11,922 nt of DNA from an uncultured Candidatus Melainabacteria bacterium. Its GTDB lineage: Bacteria; Cyanobacteriota; Vampirovibrionia; Gastranaerophilales; Gastranaerophilaceae. Location: the NCBI GenBank assembly GCA_934717895.1, contig CAKUZO010000054.1:1-11922 (forward strand). Reading direction: 5' to 3'. Positions 6,543-11,922 of this stretch are shown piece after piece. The position numbers and the translations under genes are program-made. Below the pieces are notes generated by a model. That model was not told the DNA's origin. It ran no database searches and saw nothing but the letters and a program-made list of their open reading frames with translations. Position 1 is the stretch's first letter; every line of letters starts with the position of its first letter.

Positions 6543-7907
6543 TTGTTTGAGAAGTTTACGGAAAAAGCAATTAATGTAGTTAGTGTATCTCAAAAGCTTG
6601 CACAAGCTGCCGGAATTTCAAAAGTTACTCCGGAAGACTTGTTGCTGGCATTGTTTGATGAGGCAAAAGGTATTTCTTTAAAGATTTTTAAATCTTATGG
6701 TATTACTCATGAAAATTTGTTGGAAGAAATTCACAAATATAGAAAAGACAAGCATATCGATTCTATAAAAATTCTTCCATTGCCGTTTGATGAAGAATAT
6801 AAAGAAATATTGAAACGAACTCTTGATTTGGCAAACAAATCAGGAAATCAAACTGTTCTATATGAACATTTGTTTTTAGCCGTAATTTCGAATAAGAATT
6901 CCGTCGACACAAGAATTTTAGAGGATTTAGGCTTTGATATTTATAAGTCTAAATCCCTTCTTGAAAAACTTGTTCAAAAGAAAATTAAGAAAATTTATCA
7001 CCCGGAAGAAACAGAACGTCGTACGATTGTTGATGATAAAGCCAAGCAGACAGACGATATTTTTGATAATGAAGCAGCTTCAAATGTCTTTGAACGTGCT
7101 GCCGCAAAGCTTTCAACCTCTAATTATGAAATTATGGGAACTGAACAGATTTTGTCTTCTATTTTAGAAGATAAAGAGTCTGAATTATCTAAAATCTTTG
7201 CACAGTATGGGATTACGAGCGAAAAGTTTGAGGATAAGCTGGCTAATGTACAATCAAGACAGTCTGAATACGAAGGACGACAGATTATTTTTACGCCAAA
7301 TGCTTTCAAGGCAATGAATATGGCGGCAGAAACCGCTCGTGAGCTAGGCTCATCGGTTGTTTTGCCGGAACACATTGTTCTTGGTATGTTGAAAACAAAA
7401 CATGGTATTGCTTATGATATTTTGAAGGAATTCAATATTTCAGCAGATGATTTGGCACATAGTATTATTAAGCCGATTGAAAAACAAATGCCTGAAACGC
7501 TTACTATTCTTCGTCTTGCAAAAGAAGAAGCACGTCGTTTAGGGCGCAATATCGTTGGAACTGAAATGTTTCTTCTGGGAATTATCGGAGAGGGAACAGG
7601 GATTGGCGGTCAGGTGCTTGCAGAACTTGAAATTACTATGCGTGATGCAAGAGCAGTTGTTGAAGGACTAATCGGTTTTGGAAACGAGTATTATGATCGT
7701 GAAATTGTGTTCACAGAGCGAGCTAAGAGGGTTTTGGAAAAAGCTTGGGAACTTGCCAAAAAAGATCATAAGGAAAAGATTGAATCTGCTCACATGCTTT
7801 TAGCATTGACAACAGAACCGACTTCACTTGCAATGAAAGCACTTGAACAACTTGGTGTCGATGCTGTTGAGATTAAAGAAGGAGTAAAGAAATTCCAAGG
7901 GGCTTAG
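6543..7907 (+). CDS. Six-repeat Clp_N domain protein lacking an AAA+ ATPase (454 aa)
   Basis: The protein consists of Clp_N repeats, the helical units that form the N-domain of ClpC/ClpA/ClpB, normally two per chaperone. Six are visible at about 4-63, 82-143, 176-235, 249-309, 316-378 and 389-451, making three double modules with a charged linker near 144-175. There are no Walker A/B motifs, UVR domain or ClpP loop, and the protein ends right after repeat six. In ClpC this domain binds adaptors such as MecA and, in B. subtilis, phosphoarginine through a Glu in the GTEH motif. That Glu position is kept in five repeats (Glu31, 108, 201, 276, 341) but is Ala416 in the sixth. The third module (316-451) is most like true ClpC. 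The start is TTG at 6543, supported by GAGGA and by homology. A binding or decoy role in Clp proteolysis is plausible but unproven. Confidence 0.92.
   Translation: MFEKFTEKAINVVSVSQKLAQAAGISKVTPEDLLLALFDEAKGISLKIFKSYGITHENLLEEIHKYRKDKHIDSIKILPLPFDEEYKEILKRTLDLANKSGNQTVLYEHLFLAVISNKNSVDTRILEDLGFDIYKSKSLLEKLVQKKIKKIYHPEETERRTIVDDKAKQTDDIFDNEAASNVFERAAAKLSTSNYEIMGTEQILSSILEDKESELSKIFAQYGITSEKFEDKLANVQSRQSEYEGRQIIFTPNAFKAMNMAAETARELGSSVVLPEHIVLGMLKTKHGIAYDILKEFNISADDLAHSIIKPIEKQMPETLTILRLAKEEARRLGRNIVGTEMFLLGIIGEGTGIGGQVLAELEITMRDARAVVEGLIGFGNEYYDREIVFTERAKRVLEKAWELAKKDHKEKIESAHMLLALTTEPTSLAMKALEQLGVDAVEIKEGVKKFQGA
7897..7902 (+). promoter_or_regulatory. Ribosome binding site for the TTG start of tilS
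   Basis: AAGGGG at 7897-7902 is within the end of the Clp_N gene, 5 bases before TTG at 7908. The TTG directly follows the upstream TAG. The resulting N-terminus places the PP-loop at residues 23-29, as expected for TilS. Confidence 0.65.
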
Positions 7908-9173
7908 TTGATTAAGGAAAGAATTCAAAATTTTATTAAAAAATATGATTTATCAGGCACATTTATCGTGGCTTTTTCAGGCGGATATGATTCAATGTGC
8001 CTTTTAGATATTTTGAGCCAAATTTCTGATGATATCGTTGCTGTGCACTTAAACCACAATTGGCGTGGAGAAGAGAGTCTTAAAGAAGCTGAAAATTGTG
8101 AAAATTTTGCAAAAAAAATTGGAGTAAAATTCTACACTGAAACATTACCTGATAGCGTTGAAAAGACTGAAACTGCCGCAAGGGTTGCTCGCTATGAGTT
8201 TTTTAAAAGATGTGCCGAAAAATTTTGTTCAAATGTTATTTTTACGGCACATAATTTTGATGATAATGCGGAAACTGTTTTATATCGTATTGTGAAAGGT
8301 ACGGGAATTGCAGGGTTAGAAGGGATTGCAGAAAAGCGTGAAAATTTTTATCGACCGCTTTTGACAACATCGCGAAAAGAAATTGAAGCTTATATTGCAC
8401 AAAATGGCTTGACACCAAATGTTGACAGTTCAAATTCTAATCCTAAATATAAAAGAAATTTTATCCGTCACAAGGTTTTACCACTTTTGAAAGAGATTAA
8501 TCCTTGTGTTGTGTCAGCACTGAATTCGCTCTCTGCACTTGCAAAAGAAGAAAATGAACTTGTAGATAAGTATTTGCCGTCAAAATTTTGTGAGGCGTCT
8601 GATGTTGAACAAAAGTTTTTGATTTACAAACTTTTGACTGAAAATAAAATAGATTATGATCGAGAAAAAATAGAAAATATCCAAAATTTTATCCAACAAA
8701 ATTTGTCCTCAAAATCCGGTAAGACGCTTTCTTTGACTACTGATTTGTGGCTTTTCGTGAGTGAAAAAGAGGTTAAAGTTATTTCTCGTGAAGATAAAAA
8801 TTTAGACGAAATTAAAGTTACAAAATGTGGGGAATACAAATTGGGAGATTGTATTTTTTCAATAGAAAAGTTTGAAGGTGATATTGCCCAATATCCCCAA
8901 GATACTGAGTTTGAAGCATATATCCAAGCTGATAAAATCGATTTTGTCTTGCGTCATAGAAAAGACGGTGACAGAATTCAACCGCTCGGCTCAAAGGGTT
9001 CTCAAAAATTAAAAAAATATTTGAACGAAAAGAAAATTCCCCAGCACGAAAAAGACAAACTTGTGCTTTTGTGTAGTGATAGTGAGGTTTTGTGGGTGGC
9101 AGGAATTGGTTTGAACGACAAGATTAAGGTTGTTGATAAACCGACACATGTTATTAAATTGAAAGAAGGTTAG
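7908..9173 (+). CDS. tilS: tRNA(Ile)-lysidine synthase TilS (421 aa)
   Basis: TilS uses ATP to attach lysine to C34 of tRNA-Ile(CAU), converting it to read AUA codons; it is essential in most bacteria. The N-terminal PP-loop ATPase motif FSGGYDS is at 23-29, followed by HLNHNWRGEES (47-57) and AHNFDDNAETVLYRIVKGTG (114-133), all family hallmarks. RNFIRHKVLP (183-192) follows. The C-terminal TilS_C domain is recognisable at about 345-405 (RHRKDGDRIQPLGSKGSQKL, then VLWVAGIG). Length is normal for the longer, multi-domain form. It starts with TTG directly after the Clp_N stop, suggesting coupled translation, and hpt follows after 3 bases. The tilS-hpt pair is a known neighbourhood (tilS-hprT-ftsH in Bacillus), but ftsH does not follow here. 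Confidence 0.96.
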   Translation: MIKERIQNFIKKYDLSGTFIVAFSGGYDSMCLLDILSQISDDIVAVHLNHNWRGEESLKEAENCENFAKKIGVKFYTETLPDSVEKTETAARVARYEFFKRCAEKFCSNVIFTAHNFDDNAETVLYRIVKGTGIAGLEGIAEKRENFYRPLLTTSRKEIEAYIAQNGLTPNVDSSNSNPKYKRNFIRHKVLPLLKEINPCVVSALNSLSALAKEENELVDKYLPSKFCEASDVEQKFLIYKLLTENKIDYDREKIENIQNFIQQNLSSKSGKTLSLTTDLWLFVSEKEVKVISREDKNLDEIKVTKCGEYKLGDCIFSIEKFEGDIAQYPQDTEFEAYIQADKIDFVLRHRKDGDRIQPLGSKGSQKLKKYLNEKKIPQHEKDKLVLLCSDSEVLWVAGIGLNDKIKVVDKPTHVIKLKEG

Positions 9174-9176
9174 GTT

Positions 9177-9728
9177 ATGAATAATACTATTGATATTTCA
9201 AAGTTGAAAGTGCTTTTTACGGAAGCTCAAATTCAGTCGAAAATTAAGGAAATGGCTGATGAGATGAATGAATTTTATAATGGTGAAGAAGTCGTTGCAA
9301 TCTGTGTTTTGAAGGGGGCTGTAATGTTTGCAGTTGATTTGTTAAAACATCTGGATATGCCTTTAAAAATGGAATTTATCAGACTTTCAAGCTACAACGG
9401 CGGTACGACAACGACCGGTAAGGTTAATGCTGTTGATATTTCACTTCCTGATTTGAATGGCAAAAATGTATTGATTATTGAAGATATTGTTGATACCGGT
9501 TTAACGGCAAAATTTTTACTCGACTTTTTGAACTGTAACTTCCACACAAAATCGACAAAATTCTGCTCACTTTTGGATAAGAAAATTACACGAGTTGCAG
9601 ATGTAGATGCTGATTACTACGGGTTTGAAGTCGATGACAAGTTCTTAATCGGCTACGGACTTGATTATGATGGATATTACAGAAATTTACGGTATATCGG
9701 TTATATGGAAAAAGAAGACTTGAATTAA
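9177..9728 (+). CDS. hpt: Hypoxanthine phosphoribosyltransferase (183 aa)
   Basis: This is the purine salvage enzyme that joins hypoxanthine (often also guanine) to PRPP to make IMP or GMP in the cytosol. The PRPP-binding motif VLIIEDIVDTGLT is at 98-110. LKG (45-47) matches the pyrophosphate-binding loop, SSYNGGTTTTGKV (71-83) the flexible active-site loop, and YYGFEVDDKFLIGYGLDYDG with YRNLRYIG (147-175) the purine-binding C-terminal region. Length is standard. AGAAGG lies 7 bases upstream of the ATG. It is the last gene of the rightward block and is followed by a strong hairpin terminator. Confidence 0.97.
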   Translation: MNNTIDISKLKVLFTEAQIQSKIKEMADEMNEFYNGEEVVAICVLKGAVMFAVDLLKHLDMPLKMEFIRLSSYNGGTTTTGKVNAVDISLPDLNGKNVLIIEDIVDTGLTAKFLLDFLNCNFHTKSTKFCSLLDKKITRVADVDADYYGFEVDDKFLIGYGLDYDGYYRNLRYIGYMEKEDLN

Positions 9729-9753
9729 ACTTCAATCAAAAAATTATGCATAA

Positions 9754-9786
9754 AAAAACGCCACAATCCAATGTTGTGGCGTTTTT
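9754..9786. terminator. Bidirectional intrinsic terminator between hpt and the phosphohexomutase gene
   Basis: An inverted repeat pairs AAAAACGCCACAA (9754-9766) with TTGTGGCGTTTTT (9774-9786) around a 7-base loop, TCCAATG. The GC-rich core is eight pairs, CGCCACAA with TTGTGGCG. It is flanked by an A-run on one side and a T-run on the other, so it has the form of a Rho-independent terminator on both strands. It sits 25 bases after the hpt stop and 15 bases after the end of the convergent phosphohexomutase gene. Confidence 0.95.
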
Positions 9787-9801
9787 CTAATTTATGACTT
9801 T

Positions 9802-11922
9802 CTAAAACTTGTATTCGGGAACGACAAACGGCTCGTTGTTTGCGTCTTTGTCAACAAATTCAAGGTAATATTTCATTGCCTCATCTTTGGTTGAGTTGTA
9901 GAATTTGTCGTCGATGAATTTTTTGTGTAATTCTGTCCTTTCACCTGAATAGTTCCCCATTATGTTTGCATAAGTTTCAAGAACAGCCTTGTCAGAACCG
10001 CCACCATAAGCCTTAGTCTTTGCATCTGTGCCTGATGGTCTGATTTCAATGTATTTGTCAGAAAATTCAAGGTATGTGCCATCACCAACGAATTTTATAG
10101 CAACAAGGTTGTCAAAAATTAGGCTCTTGAATGCGTCGTTTAAAACTTCTTTGACATCGTCAAGAGTCATTTTACCTTCTTTTACGCCCATTGCCATTGA
10201 TAGGTAGAAAAGATCGTTTTTAGTACGTTTTGCTTCGCCTAGGACTTTTTCCTCTTTCAACTTGTTGATATCTGGTTCAGATTCATTGTAGTAAGCGATA
10301 TCTACACGAGTGTCAAAACGTCCGATAATCTCGTTTTCTTCAAAGATTTGAACAAGATATTCTGACAATGAAACTTGCTCTTTTTGAAGTTTTGCAATCA
10401 ATGCAGATGCTACAATAATTGCCTCTGTTGCACTCTTTTCTCTCATTGCAATTGCAAATCTGCCGTTTTGTGACTTGATGAGTTCTTCTGTGCCCATAAT
10501 CATTCCGCCTGACTCTTCTCCTGCGAAAAGCAATCTCGGATTAATTCCAAGGTTTACAGGATTGCCGAGAACGTCATCTATAATAACTTCGGCAGTTTGA
10601 GCTTTTTTGAGTTTAAGTTCGACTTTTTTCATTATGTTTGCGATTTCTTTAAACCCAACAGGTACGTTAACGACCTTAACCCCTTGTTTTTTAGCCCATT
10701 CGTCCCAAGAGATTGCGGAAGCTGTTGTTTTAATCATAAATCTCGGGTGTTTGTTCCATAAATTTTGCGATTTCAATTGTTTTGCCCAGAAATCCATTAA
10801 CATCAAAAATGCCTGATTTGCAGTGAATACCGTCAAAATCAACTCATCATTAAGTTTGACATAATCTATACCGGCTTTTTCTAATTCCGGAATTGTGCAA
10901 GCATATTCTGTTTGAGCAACTGTCAATCTGTCGTGATCCGGATCTGTAATTAGAACAGCAGTTCCAACAGGAAGTTTTGTAAGTCGATCTTCGTAATGCA
11001 TAGTTTCAATTACAGGGAAGAATTTTTCACCATTTTTTCTTTTAGCAACGACAGTTGCGTCAACTGAGTAGTCGTAAAAAGCCTTTTCGCCCTTTGGCGT
11101 GTGGTCATATTTCCCGATAGAATGGAAAAACGGATCTTCTTCTGTGTCGAACCATGTGAATTTATCAGAAATATCCAGTTTTTTCAAAACTCTGCTTAAC
11201 GTTCTGTAAGCCGAACCACCAACACTTTCGATAACAATTTTGTCTTTGATTTCTTTGATTAAGTCTAAATTGATTTTTTGTGCAACGCCCGATTTTAGGT
11301 AATCAACATACAAGTCAACACCATCATCAATTTGGGCAAGAACTTTTTCGTCAATAAGCGGATTGTTTTTTTCTGCAATTTTTATTTCATAAGAGCCATT
11401 TTTCTCGGTTTCGTCAAAAATTTCTTGGATTTTATTTACAAATTCCATTGATTCTTCCGGTAAATATTGGCTTCCTTGGCTGTTTAAATCTTTTGTCGCA
11501 TTTTTTACAGAAATTCCATGACTTGATGTAATATATTCTCCGCCGAGCAAGTCAAGCTTAAACGCTAAAAATGAAGCAAGCCAAATCGGAATAGTTTTTC
11601 TGCCTCCCGGAACAAGAGTTCTAATTCCTTGTGCAGCTTGAATTCTTGCAATTGCATCTAAGAATAAATCTGAGTTATAGCGAACTTCACGACCTGCAAC
11701 TTTTACAATCTGTTTCCCTTGGTATTTTTCGTTTGCAACAAGTGCTTTTGCAAGAGTTGCCAAGACAATTCCGACTAAGTTAATCGGAAATCTTGTATCT
11801 TGCGGGTATAAAATGTTTTGAGGACCTCGAATTCCGGCTGTTGAAACCTTTGCTTCTTTTGCGTAGTTTGCAAACCATTCTTCCAAATTCAAACCTTCCG
11901 GATTTTTGTCTTTGTCATAAGG
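9802..11922 (-). CDS. Phosphoglucomutase/phosphomannomutase family protein, 5' end beyond the window
   Basis: This enzyme of the alpha-D-phosphohexomutase superfamily moves phosphate between C1 and C6 of a hexose. Numbering from a TTG codon at 11892, the family landmarks are STAGIRG (17-23), the phosphoserine loop TSSHGIS (122-128, Ser124), the metal loop DPDHDR (317-322), the sugar loop GEESGG (458-463) and the phosphate loop RPSGTDAKTK (618-627). The active-site loop has Gly after His where TASHNP is usual. At about 700 residues it is longer than the common 450-580. The TTG is a poor start because GGAAGG lies only one base before it. The frame stays open to the edge (PYDKDKNPEG precedes the Leu), so the gene very probably begins outside the window. 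Substrate preference, glucose or mannose phosphate, cannot be decided. Confidence 0.93.
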   Translation of the reverse strand, partial: PYDKDKNPEGLNLEEWFANYAKEAKVSTAGIRGPQNILYPQDTRFPINLVGIVLATLAKALVANEKYQGKQIVKVAGREVRYNSDLFLDAIARIQAAQGIRTLVPGGRKTIPIWLASFLAFKLDLLGGEYITSSHGISVKNATKDLNSQGSQYLPEESMEFVNKIQEIFDETEKNGSYEIKIAEKNNPLIDEKVLAQIDDGVDLYVDYLKSGVAQKINLDLIKEIKDKIVIESVGGSAYRTLSRVLKKLDISDKFTWFDTEEDPFFHSIGKYDHTPKGEKAFYDYSVDATVVAKRKNGEKFFPVIETMHYEDRLTKLPVGTAVLITDPDHDRLTVAQTEYACTIPELEKAGIDYVKLNDELILTVFTANQAFLMLMDFWAKQLKSQNLWNKHPRFMIKTTASAISWDEWAKKQGVKVVNVPVGFKEIANIMKKVELKLKKAQTAEVIIDDVLGNPVNLGINPRLLFAGEESGGMIMGTEELIKSQNGRFAIAMREKSATEAIIVASALIAKLQKEQVSLSEYLVQIFEENEIIGRFDTRVDIAYYNESEPDINKLKEEKVLGEAKRTKNDLFYLSMAMGVKEGKMTLDDVKEVLNDAFKSLIFDNLVAIKFVGDGTYLEFSDKYIEIRPSGTDAKTKAYGGGSDKAVLETYANIMGNYSGERTELHKKFIDDKFYNSTKDEAMKYYLEFVDKDANNEPFVVPEYKF

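Noticed and set aside
7124..7375. Minus-strand frame within the Clp_N gene, and similar antisense frames in other genes
   Set aside because: These are shadows of well-supported coding sequence with no start signals or recognisable products.
11890..11892. TTG at 11892 as the true start of the phosphohexomutase
   Set aside because: The purine-rich GGAAGG is only one base before it, and the frame remains open to the window edge with plausible protein sequence, so the start is probably outside.
1..11922. CRISPR arrays, tRNA/rRNA genes, insertion sequences or phage genes
   Set aside because: I saw no regularly spaced repeats, cloverleaf-like sequences, transposase motifs or terminal inverted repeats; the window is almost fully occupied by ordinary genes.

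Overview
This AT-rich bacterial window (11,922 bases) carries 12 protein genes with almost no intergenic space. No tRNA, rRNA, CRISPR array or mobile element was seen. The organism is most likely a gut-type non-photosynthetic relative of cyanobacteria (Gastranaerophilales / Vampirovibrionia, formerly Melainabacteria). This rests mainly on the short N-terminus ending in 'FKG' on the HELQH-motif protein, a style I associate with that group, together with low GC and a ClpC-like protein family. It is an inference, not proof. Some Firmicutes-like gene pairs (ruvX with a DUF1292 gene, tilS with hpt) are also present.

Layout, left to right. (1) A small unknown forward gene (45-323) runs head-on into the leftward block, and the two stop codons share one CTAG. 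(2) A leftward block (3925 down to 320) holds a TPR lipoprotein, lgt, an Fsr-like MFS exporter and a HELQH putative zinc metalloprotease. (3) A 108-bp divergent intergenic region (3926-4033) has two overlapping candidate sigma70-type promoters. (4) A rightward block (4034-9728) holds a standalone ClpX-type zinc finger protein, a 504-aa unknown protein, ruvX, a DUF1292 gene, a six-repeat Clp_N protein without any ATPase, tilS and hpt. (5) A strong bidirectional hairpin terminator lies at 9754-9786. (6) A leftward phosphohexomutase-family gene runs off the right edge of the window.

How the genes may work together. The leftward block suits cell-envelope work: Lgt lipidates prolipoproteins and its upstream neighbour is itself a likely lipoprotein. 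The rightward block combines housekeeping RNA and purine functions (RuvX/YqgF in 16S rRNA maturation, TilS in tRNA-Ile modification, Hpt in purine salvage) with two proteins built only from the accessory domains of Clp chaperones: a ClpX zinc-binding domain and ClpC/ClpA N-domains. Neither has an AAA+ motor or a ClpP-docking loop. A proteolysis adaptor or decoy role for this pair is the most interesting hypothesis here, but it is unproven.

Three starts were decided by hand. The 504-aa gene starts at the ATG at 4303 (TAATG overlap) rather than the TTG at 4285. The Clp_N gene and tilS both appear to use TTG starts. The phosphohexomutase frame stays open to the edge, so its true start is probably outside the window.
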